Positions 1-7,950 of a DNA stretch of 54,247 nucleotides are shown piece after piece (position 1 is the stretch's first letter; every line of letters starts with the position of its first letter). Both the position numbers and the translations under genes were made by a program. The notes under the pieces were generated by a model. The model did not search any database. It was not told where the DNA came from and was given only the letters and a program-made list of their open reading frames with translations. The stretch spans positions 1-54,247 of the forward strand of contig CAMWUL010000017.1 in NCBI GenBank assembly GCA_947177445.1, written 5' to 3'. Origin of the DNA: an uncultured Lachnospiraceae bacterium. Lineage in GTDB: Bacteria; Bacillota; Clostridia; Lachnospirales; Lachnospiraceae.

Positions 1-621
1 GAACCCGGAAGCGGAGAAGGCTTTGGAGGGGAACCTGGAAACGGAGGGGGCTTTGGAGGTGAGCCCGGCGGCAGAGGAGGCCTTGGCGGAGGGAGCTTTG
101 GAAACAGCCCGGAAGGCGGGAATGGCTTATCTGAAAATTCGGATTACTATATCTTGATATCCGGAGGTGTAATTTATATTGATGCGGACGGCGATGGAAT
201 AGATTCTAACGGGAATCTGACAATCTCCGGAGGGGAGATCTATATAGCAGGACCTGAAAACGGAGGGAATGGTGCGTTAGACTATGAGTTCGGCGGCCAG
301 ATTACAGGAGGAATCCTGGCGGCAGCAGGCAGCTCTCAGATGGCTATGAATTTAGGGGAAGGATCGGAGCAGGGATCTATTCTGATCAAAACCACAGGGA
401 GGCATCCGGCAGGCACAAAGGCAGAACTGAAGGATGCCGATGGACAGGTGTTGATGTCCATAACGGTGGAAAAAGCCTTTGATTCCATTGTTTTTAGCTG
501 TCCACAGCTGGTATTGGGCGAGAAATATGTGGTAACCGTAGGTGATGAGGAGCATGAGGTCACACTGGATACTTATATCTGCGGGAACGGATTTGGAGGC
601 TTTGGAGGAAGGGTGCGCTAG
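1..621 (+). CDS. Carbohydrate-binding (DUF4353/Cthe_2159-like) surface protein, C-terminal part
   Basis: The frame is already open at base 1, so the start lies outside the window and about 206 C-terminal residues are present. Residues 1-43 are a glycine-rich linker with GFGG/EPG repeats. After it come right-handed beta-helix-like turns (ISGGVIYIDADGDGIDSNG, then LTISGGEIYI), the pattern seen in secreted clostridial carbohydrate-binding domain proteins (DUF4353). A beta-sandwich-like tail follows and the protein ends in another Gly/Phe-rich patch. It is probably an extracellular polysaccharide-binding protein. The family call rests on the repeated ISGG and DGDGIDSNG motifs; substrate and anchoring cannot be judged without the N-terminus. 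Confidence 0.7.
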   Translation, partial: EPGSGEGFGGEPGNGGGFGGEPGGRGGLGGGSFGNSPEGGNGLSENSDYYILISGGVIYIDADGDGIDSNGNLTISGGEIYIAGPENGGNGALDYEFGGQITGGILAAAGSSQMAMNLGEGSEQGSILIKTTGRHPAGTKAELKDADGQVLMSITVEKAFDSIVFSCPQLVLGEKYVVTVGDEEHEVTLDTYICGNGFGGFGGRVR

Positions 622-638
622 AGGAAGATCCATGCTAT

Positions 639-674
639 ACTGAATGCACCAATGTGCTATGTGGTGCATTCAGT
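639..674 (+). terminator. Strong 13-bp hairpin after the surface-protein gene
   Basis: ACTGAATGCACCA pairs perfectly with TGGTGCATTCAGT around a 10-base loop. No T-run follows, so it may be a processed 3' end, a weak terminator or a structured leader for the acetyltransferase gene rather than a classical intrinsic terminator. Confidence 0.45.
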
Positions 675-714
675 GCGGCGATGGGAAACACAGCCGCTTG
701 TGGAAGGAAAAGGG

Positions 715-1656
715 ATGAAGGGATTACTCATCAGGAAATATGAACCGGCTGACTGTAAATATTTGACAGAATTGTTTTATCAGACTGTTCATTCTGTAAA
801 TGCGAAGGATTATACGAAGGAGCAGCTGGATGCATGGGCATCCGGCTGCGTTGATTTGGAGGAATGGAACAGCACATTATCCGAACACTTAGCAGTGGTT
901 GCGGTGGAGGGAGATGTGATAGTTGGCTTTGGCGATATAGATAAAACGGGATATCTGGACAGGTTGTATGTTCACAGAGATTATCAAAATCAGGGAATTG
1001 CCACTGCCGTATGCAATGCTCTGGAAAATGCTGTCCAGACAGATAAAATCACGGTACATGCCTCCATCACCGCAAAACCGTTTTTCCTTTCCAGGGGATA
1101 TGTTGTCAGAAAAGAACAGCAAGTGCTCAGACGGGGAGTTTATTTAAAAAACTATGTCTGTGAAAAATTGCGTGGAATTACAATCCGGTTCGGTGAAATG
1201 GAGATGGCAATTTCCATAATGAAGGAGGTTGCCGCCTGGGGCAGGGGGAAGGGATACCGGGTATGGCCCGATGAGTGGCTGACGCCGGAGGAATTGATTA
1301 CGCCGGATGCCGGGCCGGAGAGTTTCTGTATCGGTTCCATCGACGGCGAGAAGGCCTGCGCATTTATCCTGCAATGGGCGGATTCTGAGTATTGGCCCAA
1401 TGCACCGGAATATGAAGCAGCATATCTGCATAAATTCTGTGTGCGTCGCTGCTTCGCCGGAATGGGCATGACAAGTCTGGTGGTGGACGCGGTCAGGACG
1501 GAATGCAGGAAACGGGGCGTCCGCCGTATCCGTCTGGATACCGGATTAGATGAAAAGGCGGTCAGAAGGATTTACTTAAATGCCGGTTTTAAAATCGTTG
1601 ATATCATTGACTATCCCAACGGAGGATCCATGGCATTGTATGAATTAGAGGTGTAG
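715..1656 (+). CDS. Tandem GNAT-family N-acetyltransferase (two domains)
   Basis: The 313-residue protein has two GNAT domains. The N-terminal one (about 1-160) contains VIVGFGDIDKTGYLDRLYV and the acetyl-CoA loop RDYQNQGIATAV. The C-terminal one (about 165-313) contains AAYLHKFCVRR and a second acetyl-CoA loop of the form FAGMGMTSLV. I chose the ATG at 715 because AAGGAAAAGGG lies just upstream; an in-frame ATG at 652 sits inside the 639-674 hairpin and lacks a ribosome binding site. GNAT enzymes transfer acetyl from acetyl-CoA to an amine, and this sequence does not reveal the substrate. The fusion probably arose by joining two acetyltransferases. Confidence 0.8.
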   Translation: MKGLLIRKYEPADCKYLTELFYQTVHSVNAKDYTKEQLDAWASGCVDLEEWNSTLSEHLAVVAVEGDVIVGFGDIDKTGYLDRLYVHRDYQNQGIATAVCNALENAVQTDKITVHASITAKPFFLSRGYVVRKEQQVLRRGVYLKNYVCEKLRGITIRFGEMEMAISIMKEVAAWGRGKGYRVWPDEWLTPEELITPDAGPESFCIGSIDGEKACAFILQWADSEYWPNAPEYEAAYLHKFCVRRCFAGMGMTSLVVDAVRTECRKRGVRRIRLDTGLDEKAVRRIYLNAGFKIVDIIDYPNGGSMALYELEV

Positions 1657-1722
1657 GGAAAAGACTTTTTTGCCATTAAGGCCTTATTATGCTATTCTAC
1701 ACGCTTCCGCTTACTCTATTCT

Positions 1723-1751
1723 CCCCAGCATAGCTGGGGGATTCGCTTTTT
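1723..1751 (+). terminator. Intrinsic terminator-like hairpin
   Basis: CCCCAGC-ATA-GCTGGGG is followed by ATTCGCTTTTT. It lies between the convergent acetyltransferase and Uma2 genes. A second short hairpin (CCCGTTTGACGGG) lies near 1780-1795. Confidence 0.55.
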
Positions 1752-1803
1752 CCTGCTTATAGCCGCAGAGCAAACTTCCCGTTTGACGGGTGGTCATGAT
1801 TGG

Positions 1804-2367
1804 CTAAATATTCAGCAGATTAGCAATCTCGGAGAAGTTTATCAGCAAATCGTCATAGATATTGACCTTGATAATGGAATCAAAAGAATATTGAATGCTT
1901 ATGATATTGCCCTCAAAGTAATTGACAGTCACAATCTTTCGGCGGGGATCCACGATCCAATACTCACGGACTCCGGCATTTTTGTAGTAGTATGCCTTTC
2001 GAATATAATCATCTGACGGACTGCTGGGAGAGACAATCTCGATGATAAAATCAGGCGCACCATTACAGCGTTTCCCGTCCAATTTACTCTTGTCGCATAC
2101 AATCATAAGATCAGGCTGAACTATAGTAAGGGGATTGTCAACAAGTTTTACATCAAAAGGGGCATGAAACACCTTGCAGGAGCCTTTCTTGTTTTTGACA
2201 TAGGTGTTGAGAATAGTAGTCAGCTCTGTGGAAACTGTCTGGTGGATTTCTGATGGGCTGGCCATGTAATAAATTTGTCCATCAAAGACTTCTGCCCGAA
2301 CATCTTCCGGGAGAGCTTCATACTGCTCTAAAGTTGTAATTTGAGGTTGTGGCTGTAATGCTGGCAT
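1804..2367 (-). CDS. Uma2 family (DUF820) PD-(D/E)XK nuclease-like protein
   Basis: The 187-residue protein has the Uma2 order of motifs: LEQYEALPEDVRAEVFDG at the N-terminus, SEIHQTVSTEL, VQPDLMIVCD in the middle, PDFIIEIVSPSS, then KAYYYKNAGVREYWIVDP. The D...EIVSPS segment carries the PD-(D/E)XK-type acidic residues. I chose the ATG at 2367 rather than a GTG at 2376 because AAAGGAAG is eight bases upstream of the ATG. The family is common in cyanobacteria and Firmicutes and its biological role is unproven, although a restriction-like fold is established. It is a single gene with its own promoter, divergent from purA. Confidence 0.85.
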   Translation of the reverse strand: MPALQPQPQITTLEQYEALPEDVRAEVFDGQIYYMASPSEIHQTVSTELTTILNTYVKNKKGSCKVFHAPFDVKLVDNPLTIVQPDLMIVCDKSKLDGKRCNGAPDFIIEIVSPSSPSDDYIRKAYYYKNAGVREYWIVDPRRKIVTVNYFEGNIISIQYSFDSIIKVNIYDDLLINFSEIANLLNI

Positions 2368-2432
2368 GGAAAACACTTCCTTTCATGGTCATTGTATGTG
2401 GTTCGGTGCTGTCTATTTACCTTCTAATATTT

Positions 2433-2460
2433 AGTATACACTAAAAAAAATAAGCGTCAA
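2433..2460 (-). promoter_or_regulatory. Promoter for the Uma2 gene
   Basis: On the minus strand TTGACG (2460-2455) and TATACT (2438-2433) are separated by 16 bases that include an 8-T run. It points toward the Uma2 gene. Confidence 0.6.
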
Positions 2461-2511
2461 ACGAAAAATATCTAATAAGTAAAAATTATAATTGATATAA
2501 TTAATATTGAT

Positions 2512-2540
2512 TTTACTTATACCATTCGCCGTGATATAAT
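2512..2540 (+). promoter_or_regulatory. Promoter for purA
   Basis: TTTACT (2512-2517), a 17-base spacer and a perfect TATAAT (2535-2540). It is divergent from the Uma2 promoter inside an AT-rich stretch and leaves a leader of about 120 bases before purA. Confidence 0.65.
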
Positions 2541-2546
2541 ACACTC

Positions 2547-2598
2547 AAGAATCCAGTCGCTGCGCGCCTGCCGCGCTGCCGCGCTGAAAGATTCTTTT
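2547..2598 (+). promoter_or_regulatory. Structured purA leader, attenuator-like
   Basis: AAGAATC (2547-2553) pairs with GATTCTT (2590-2596). They enclose a very GC-rich core built of near-identical CCGCGCTG units, and TTTT-G-TT follows. The shape suggests a transcriptional attenuator or terminator between the promoter and purA. No known purine riboswitch core is recognisable. Confidence 0.4.
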
Positions 2599-2668
2599 GT
2601 TATCATGGCTTGCACATGATATATAGATTCAAAAATCCAGCTGTCGGGCAGCAGGGAATGGAGGAAAA

Positions 2669-3976
2669 ATGGTAAAGGCAATTGTGGGCGCCAATTGGGG
2701 CGACGAAGGAAAAGGGAAAATCACCGATATGATAGCCCGGGAAGCGGACATTGTGGTGCGTTTTCAGGGGGGTGCCAACGCCGGGCACACTATTGTGAAC
2801 AACTATGGCAAGTTTGCGCTGCATACGCTGCCCTCGGGGGTTTTTTACGGTCATATTGATAATGTAATCGGCAACGGGGTGGCGCTGAATATTCCGCTGC
2901 TGTTTCAGGAGGTACAATCCATTGTGGAAAGAGGGGTTCCCGCACCCAGACTGCGGGTGTCTGACAGAGCGCAGATGGTGATGCCCTATCATATTTTGTT
3001 TGATCAGTATGAGGAGGAAAGGCTGGGCGGCAAGTCCTTCGGCTCCACCAAGTCGGGAATTGCTCCTTTTTATTCCGATAAATATGCGAAAATCGGCTTC
3101 CAGGTCAGCGAGCTGTTTGAGGAAGAGCTTCTGCAGGAGAAGGTGGAACGGGTTTGCGAGATGAAGAATGTGATGCTGGAGCATTTGTATCACAAGCCCT
3201 TGATTGATCCCGGGGAGCTGTTGGATACGCTGCATAAATACCGTGAAATGGTTGCTCCCTATGTGTGTGATGTATCCGCGTTTCTGGACAAGGCGCTGAA
3301 GGCGGGGAAGACTGTGCTTCTGGAGGGACAGCTGGGAACGCTGAAGGATCCGGATCACGGTATTTATCCTATGGTGACGTCCTCTTCCACACTGGCGGCC
3401 TATGGGGCCATCGGCGCAGGGCTGCCGCCTCATGAGATCCGTCAGATTATCACGGTATGCAAAGCCTATTCCTCCGCGGTGGGCGCCGGAGCCTTTGTGT
3501 CCGAGCTGTTTGGAGATGAAGCGGAGGAGCTGAGGCGCAGAGGCGGAGACGGAGGAGAGTACGGAGCTACCACGGGACGCCCCCGGCGTGTTGGCTGGTT
3601 TGACTGTGTGGCGTCAAAATATGGCTGTCGTCTGCAGGGCACCACGGATGTGGCATTTACCGTCCTGGATGTGCTGGGGTATCTGGATGAGATCCCTGTC
3701 TGCGTGGGCTATGAGATCGACGGACAGGTGACGGAGGAATTTCCCGTGACCGCAAAGCTGGAAAAGGCAAAGCCTGTACTGAAAAGCCTGCCGGGCTGGA
3801 AGTGTGATATCCGGGGTATCAGAAAGTATGAGGAGCTTCCTGCCAACTGCAGAGCTTACATTGAGTTTATTGAGAGCCGGATCGGATATCCTATCACCAT
3901 GGTCAGCAACGGACCCGGCAGAGATGACATTATATACAGAGAGAGCAGTCTTAAAGGCTCCGGAGCCCTTCGATAG
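2669..3976 (+). CDS. purA: Adenylosuccinate synthetase
   Basis: The 435-residue enzyme makes adenylosuccinate from IMP, aspartate and GTP, the first step from IMP to AMP. It shows the family P-loop GANWGDEGKGKITD at residues 7-20, the GGANAGHT motif near 35-42, the IMP/GTP-binding segment GSTKSGIAPFYSDKYAKIGF and the GATTGRPRRVGWFD motif near 295-310. The length is normal and the start ATG follows ATGGAGGAAAA. It stands apart from the purE-purD block further along and has its own promoter and structured leader. A LysR regulator follows about 100 bases later. Confidence 0.97.
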   Translation: MVKAIVGANWGDEGKGKITDMIAREADIVVRFQGGANAGHTIVNNYGKFALHTLPSGVFYGHIDNVIGNGVALNIPLLFQEVQSIVERGVPAPRLRVSDRAQMVMPYHILFDQYEEERLGGKSFGSTKSGIAPFYSDKYAKIGFQVSELFEEELLQEKVERVCEMKNVMLEHLYHKPLIDPGELLDTLHKYREMVAPYVCDVSAFLDKALKAGKTVLLEGQLGTLKDPDHGIYPMVTSSSTLAAYGAIGAGLPPHEIRQIITVCKAYSSAVGAGAFVSELFGDEAEELRRRGGDGGEYGATTGRPRRVGWFDCVASKYGCRLQGTTDVAFTVLDVLGYLDEIPVCVGYEIDGQVTEEFPVTAKLEKAKPVLKSLPGWKCDIRGIRKYEELPANCRAYIEFIESRIGYPITMVSNGPGRDDIIYRESSLKGSGALR

Positions 3977-4077
3977 GGAAGGAATCCGTGAAGGCCGCTT
4001 AGAGTTTTGACGGTAAGGCGGTTTCCGGCAGGAAACAAGGTATGCCGGGCCGCAGACAGGACAGGGGGATGGGCAGG

Positions 4078-4962
4078 ATGATTGCCAGCCTGGAATATTT
4101 TAAGGCGTTTTACTATACGGCCAGGTGCGGAAGCGTCACAGGAGCCGCCGCGGAGCTTTCCCTGTCCCAGCCGGCGGTGAGTCAGTCTATCCGGCAGCTG
4201 GAGAGAAGCCTGGGGGTGGAACTGTTTTACAGGGCGGCCCGGGGAGTACAGCTCACGGCGGAGGGACAGGTGCTGTACTCCTATGTGGAAAAAGGATATG
4301 AGCAGATAGAACAGGGTGTGGAAAAGGTGAGGCAGATGCAGAACCTGGAGCTTGGGGAGGTGCGGATCGGCGCCAGCGACATGACACTCCAGTTTTATCT
4401 GCTTCCTTTTCTGGAAAAATTTCATGAGCAATATCCCCAGATCAAGGTGATGGTCTCTAACGCTCCCACACCTGAGACTCTGGGACTGCTTCGGGAGGGC
4501 CGTATCGATTTCGGTGTGGTCAGCACGCCCTTTGACAAACCGGAGGAACTGAATGCGGTTAATGTACGTAGGATTGAGGACGTATTTGTGGCAGGGAGAA
4601 AATTTATTTCCTATAAAAACAGGATGCTGGATATCCAGGAATTAGAGAACCTGCCCATGATTTTTCTGGAGAAGAATACCAGCAGCCGAAGGTATATGGA
4701 CGATTTTCTGGCAGGGAACGGAGTGGTATTACAGCCGGAATTCGAGCTGTCCACCAGCGACATGATCGTGCAGTTTTCTCTGAGAAATCTGGGTGTGGGC
4801 TGTGTGGTCAGGGACTTTGCCGCGGAATATCTGGAATCGGGAAAGCTGTTCGAGCTGCGTTTTAACAAGATTATCCCCAAGAGAAGCTTTTGCGTGGTGA
4901 GGAGCGAGAAAATGCCTCTTTCCACGGCGGCGGGAAGACTGCTGGAAATTATGGAAAAGTAA
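4078..4962 (+). CDS. LysR family transcriptional regulator
   Basis: The 294-residue protein has an N-terminal winged helix-turn-helix (about residues 1-60, containing GSVTGAAAELSLSQPAVSQS) and a C-terminal periplasmic-binding-like effector domain (about 85-290, from GEVRIGASDMTLQFYLLPFL). I chose the ATG at 4078 because AGGGGG lies at the right distance; ATGs at 4042 and 4069 add residues outside the family pattern. The effector domain resembles the CysB/CbbR-type inducer-binding fold, but the ligand is unknown. It lies between purA and a HAD phosphatase on the same strand, and nothing shows that it controls either. Confidence 0.88.
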   Translation: MIASLEYFKAFYYTARCGSVTGAAAELSLSQPAVSQSIRQLERSLGVELFYRAARGVQLTAEGQVLYSYVEKGYEQIEQGVEKVRQMQNLELGEVRIGASDMTLQFYLLPFLEKFHEQYPQIKVMVSNAPTPETLGLLREGRIDFGVVSTPFDKPEELNAVNVRRIEDVFVAGRKFISYKNRMLDIQELENLPMIFLEKNTSSRRYMDDFLAGNGVVLQPEFELSTSDMIVQFSLRNLGVGCVVRDFAAEYLESGKLFELRFNKIIPKRSFCVVRSEKMPLSTAAGRLLEIMEK

Positions 4963-5073
4963 GCGCCTGCCTGGAAAAGATCAGAAAATAAATGTACCGA
5001 AAAATTGCATTCCTGCACGGAAGAGAATGAAAAAGGGACTGCCTGCCCTGCAAAGGCGGAAAGGAATTGTGGC

Positions 5074-5682
5074 ATGATAAAAAATATTGTATTTGACATA
5101 GGTAATGTGCTGGCGGATTTTTGCTGGAAGGAGTTTCTGGAAAACAAAGGCTTTGACCAGAACATGATTAAACGGATCGCAAAGGCATCCATCTTAAGCC
5201 CTTTTTGGCAGGAGTTTGACAGAGGAGAGTGGGACGGCGATAAACTGATGGAAGAGTTTGTGCGGATAGACCCGGAGATTGAGAGGGAGCTGCATACCGC
5301 GTATGACAATGTGACAGGAATCGTGGCAAAACTGGATTATGCCATTCCCTGGATTCAGGAGCTGAAGGCCGCAGGCTACAGAGTTTATTATTTATCCAAT
5401 TTTTCCTACAAGGCCCATATGGATTGCGCGGATGCGCTGGATTTTATCCCCTATACCGATGGAGGAATATTGTCATATCAGGATAAGGTGGTAAAGCCGG
5501 ATCCCGCCATCTATCAGCTGCTTCTGTCCCGGTACGGGCTTAAGGCACAGGAGTGCGTGTTCTTGGATGATACCCTGGCAAATGTGGAGGCAGCCAGGGC
5601 ATTGGGCTTTTACGGAATACATTTTACCGCCAGACAGCAGGCCCTGGAGGAGCTGGCGGCGCTGGGAGTGGTGACAAAATAA
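5074..5682 (+). CDS. HAD-superfamily phosphatase (YihX-like)
   Basis: The 202-residue protein has HAD motif I as IVFDIGNVLADF near residues 4-15, in the DxGN form found in YihX-like sugar-phosphate phosphatases. Motif II is YYLSNFS near 105. The lysine and motif III/IV region is VVKPDPAIYQLLL, then CVFLDDTLANVEAARALG near 165-180. The ATG at 5074 follows AAAGGAA; an upstream in-frame ATG at 5005 adds 23 residues that look untranslated. The likely substrate is a small phosphorylated sugar or nucleotide, by family analogy only. Confidence 0.85.
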   Translation: MIKNIVFDIGNVLADFCWKEFLENKGFDQNMIKRIAKASILSPFWQEFDRGEWDGDKLMEEFVRIDPEIERELHTAYDNVTGIVAKLDYAIPWIQELKAAGYRVYYLSNFSYKAHMDCADALDFIPYTDGGILSYQDKVVKPDPAIYQLLLSRYGLKAQECVFLDDTLANVEAARALGFYGIHFTARQQALEELAALGVVTK

Positions 5683-5769
5683 GATCAGGGAAAAAAGAGA
5701 AAAGTATGACAGTCTTTGGGAGGAAGAGGAGCTTGAGTTACAAAATGGAGAGGAAAACAGGAACGACAT

Positions 5770-6240
5770 ATGAGAAGAGCGGAGAGGGAAGTTACAGAGC
5801 TTGACCAAATGCTGGAAATCATGGAGCGGTGTGACTGCTGCCGGCTGGGTCTTGGGGATGGGGACAGTGTGTACATTGTTCCGCTGAACTTTGGATGGAG
5901 AGAGGCGGAGGGAAAGGTCACACTGTTTTTTCATGGGGCCGAAGACGGCAAGAAGATGGAGCTTTTGAACGCCCTGCCCCGGGCGGGATTTGAGATGGAT
6001 ACGGCCCATGAGCTGGTGAAGCATACGTCGGCCTGCGGATATACCTTTCGATACCAGAGTATCATAGGAAGGGGCAGGGTGACTCTTGTGGAGGATTCTG
6101 CCGAAAAGCTTTCGGGGCTGCAGTGCATTCTGGCTCATTACGGCGGCGGAGAAAAGCAGGATTTTGCGGAAGAGATGGTAAAGCGCACCGCCGTCATAAA
6201 GCTTGAGGTGGAGGAGTGGAGCTGTAAAAGTCATGTTTGA
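5770..6240 (+). CDS. Pyridoxamine 5'-phosphate oxidase-like flavoprotein (Nim-like)
   Basis: The 156-residue protein begins MRRAEREVTELDQMLEIM and continues with CRLGLGDGDSVYIVPLNFG, the usual opening of NimA-like FMN-binding split-barrel proteins. TLFFHGAEDGKKMELL and the later RYQSIIGRGRVTLVED are the strands that normally hold FMN. The length is typical. Some relatives reduce nitroimidazoles, but most genomic copies have no known role, so no resistance claim is made. The cardiolipin synthase gene begins 29 bases downstream, which suggests co-transcription. Confidence 0.85.
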   Translation: MRRAEREVTELDQMLEIMERCDCCRLGLGDGDSVYIVPLNFGWREAEGKVTLFFHGAEDGKKMELLNALPRAGFEMDTAHELVKHTSACGYTFRYQSIIGRGRVTLVEDSAEKLSGLQCILAHYGGGEKQDFAEEMVKRTAVIKLEVEEWSCKSHV

Positions 6241-6269
6241 GCTGATACAAAGGAGGAAGGTCTGCGGCT

Positions 6270-7853
6270 ATGGAATACAAAGAAGGTCAAGAAAGTAAAG
6301 GGATCACTTTGCTGAGAAAAGGGCAAAGGGGTATTGTCCATGCTGTGTTCAGCCGATTCGGGCTGGTTCTGCTTTTGCTGGCGGCACAGATTTTTTTCCT
6401 GATAGGAATTTTTCAATGGTTTAAGGAGTTTCTGCCACACATTTTAAGCGTTGCCGTATTGCTTGCCGCGGTGATAGTAGTCTGCATTTTAAACAGTCAG
6501 ATGGATCCCACGGCGAAGATTACCTGGCTGATCGTGATCATGCTTCTGCCGGTGTTTGGGGTGGTTCTGTTTTTGTATACCCGCAGCGACATCGGGCACA
6601 GGGTTTTGAAGAAGCGGATCGATCAGATCGTTACAAGCTCCAAGGAGGACATTCCTCAGGAAAAGGGGGTATTGGAGAGGCTTTCGGCAGAAAACGGAGG
6701 TGCAGCGGCGCTGTCCCGTTACATGCGCCGCAGCGGCGCTCATCCGGTATATGAAAAAACCTCCGTCACATATTTTCCTCTGGGAGAGGATAAATTTCAG
6801 GAGATGCTGAAGCAGCTGGAGGCGGCCAGGCATTTTATTTTTATGGAATATTTTATTGTGAATGAGGGGGCTATGTGGGGCAGGGTTTTGGAGATTCTGG
6901 CGAAAAAGGCGGCCCAGGGGGTGGACGTCCGTCTGATGTATGACGGATCCTGTGAGTTTGCGCTGCTTCCCAGGGATTATCCCAGGCGTCTGAGAAAGCT
7001 GGGAATCCGGTGCAAGGTGTTTTCTCCCGTGACGCCCTTTGTTTCCACCCATTATAACTATCGGGATCACAGAAAGATTCTGGTGATCGACGGACACACT
7101 GCCTTTAACGGCGGCGTAAACCTTTCGGACGAGTATATTAACCAAAAGTCCAGATTCGGCCACTGGAAGGATACGGCCGTCATGCTGAAGGGGGAAGCGG
7201 TGAAAAGCTTTACGCTGATGTTTCTGCAGATGTGGGGCATCGACGAGAGAGAACAGGAGTATGCCCGTTTTCTTTCGTATCCTTCCTTTCCGGCGGAAAA
7301 CGCAAAGGGCTATGTGATTCCTTACGGCGACTGCCCTTTGGATAATGACAAGGTGGGAGAGAAGGTATATATGGATATCCTGAACCGGTCATTGGAGTAT
7401 GTGCATATTATGACGCCCTATCTGATTTTGGACGGAGAGATGGAGACCGCCCTGAAATTCGCGGCGGAGAGGGGCGTGGAGGTGGAGCTGATTCTGCCGG
7501 GAATTCCGGATAAAAAGATTCCCTATGCGCTGGCCAAGACCCACTATGCGTCTCTTTTGGCATCAGGTATCAAAATATATGAATATACGCCGGGATTTGT
7601 CCATGCCAAGGTGTTTGTCAGCGACCACAGGGAGGCGGTGGTGGGAACCATCAACCTGGATTACCGCAGTCTCTACCACCATTTTGAATGCGCCACCTAT
7701 ATGTACGGCACAGACTGTATTCCACAGATCGAAGAAGATTTTCAGCAGACCAAAGCCAAATGCAGGCAGGTGGACATGGAGACGGTCCGCAGGGAAAAAT
7801 GGAGTGTAAAGCTTACGGGGCGGCTGATGAAGGTAATCGCTCCGCTATTGTAA
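6270..7853 (+). CDS. cls: Cardiolipin synthase (phospholipase D family)
   Basis: The 527-residue membrane enzyme joins two phosphatidylglycerols to form cardiolipin. Two or three N-terminal membrane segments occupy about residues 28-105. Two HKD phosphodiesterase motifs follow: YRDHRKILVIDG near residue 265 (H-x-K-x4-D) and FVHAKVFVSDHREAVVGTIN near 445. The conserved FNGGVNLSDEYI and TINLDYRSLYHHFE follow each HKD. The start ATG is preceded by AAAGGAGGAAGG. The length matches the Firmicutes Cls family. Confidence 0.93.
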   Translation: MEYKEGQESKGITLLRKGQRGIVHAVFSRFGLVLLLLAAQIFFLIGIFQWFKEFLPHILSVAVLLAAVIVVCILNSQMDPTAKITWLIVIMLLPVFGVVLFLYTRSDIGHRVLKKRIDQIVTSSKEDIPQEKGVLERLSAENGGAAALSRYMRRSGAHPVYEKTSVTYFPLGEDKFQEMLKQLEAARHFIFMEYFIVNEGAMWGRVLEILAKKAAQGVDVRLMYDGSCEFALLPRDYPRRLRKLGIRCKVFSPVTPFVSTHYNYRDHRKILVIDGHTAFNGGVNLSDEYINQKSRFGHWKDTAVMLKGEAVKSFTLMFLQMWGIDEREQEYARFLSYPSFPAENAKGYVIPYGDCPLDNDKVGEKVYMDILNRSLEYVHIMTPYLILDGEMETALKFAAERGVEVELILPGIPDKKIPYALAKTHYASLLASGIKIYEYTPGFVHAKVFVSDHREAVVGTINLDYRSLYHHFECATYMYGTDCIPQIEEDFQQTKAKCRQVDMETVRREKWSVKLTGRLMKVIAPLL

Positions 7854-7870
7854 ATTTTTTCTGAAAATCA

Positions 7871-7899
7871 TGTACAGTTTGGAAGAAAAAGGGTAGAAT
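7871..7899 (+). promoter_or_regulatory. Promoter candidate for pepD
   Basis: TGTACA (7871-7876), a 17-base spacer and TAGAAT (7894-7899). It is followed by a small GCCTGC/GCAGGC hairpin before the AGGAGG of pepD. Confidence 0.45.
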
Positions 7900-7950
7900 A
7901 GAGGCAGACTGAGCCTGCCGTCCGGCGCAGGCCGAATATAGGAGGACTAC

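Noticed and set aside
652..714. Earlier ATG for the tandem acetyltransferase
   Set aside because: It falls inside a perfect hairpin and lacks a ribosome binding site; the ATG at 715 has one.
1657..1803. End of an IS605-type element (two small hairpins near 1723 and 1780)
   Set aside because: No transposase or matching left end is visible; hairpins are explained by convergent gene ends.
2541..2668. Purine riboswitch before purA
   Set aside because: The conserved three-way junction core of the purine riboswitch was not found; the structure is different.
2603..3433. 276-residue open frame antisense to purA
   Set aside because: Shadow of a highly conserved gene; composition rich in His/Arg/Pro typical of antisense frames.
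5770..6240. Nitroimidazole resistance gene nim
   Set aside because: The fold matches, but most homologues have no resistance role and no mobile element or promoter insertion is present.
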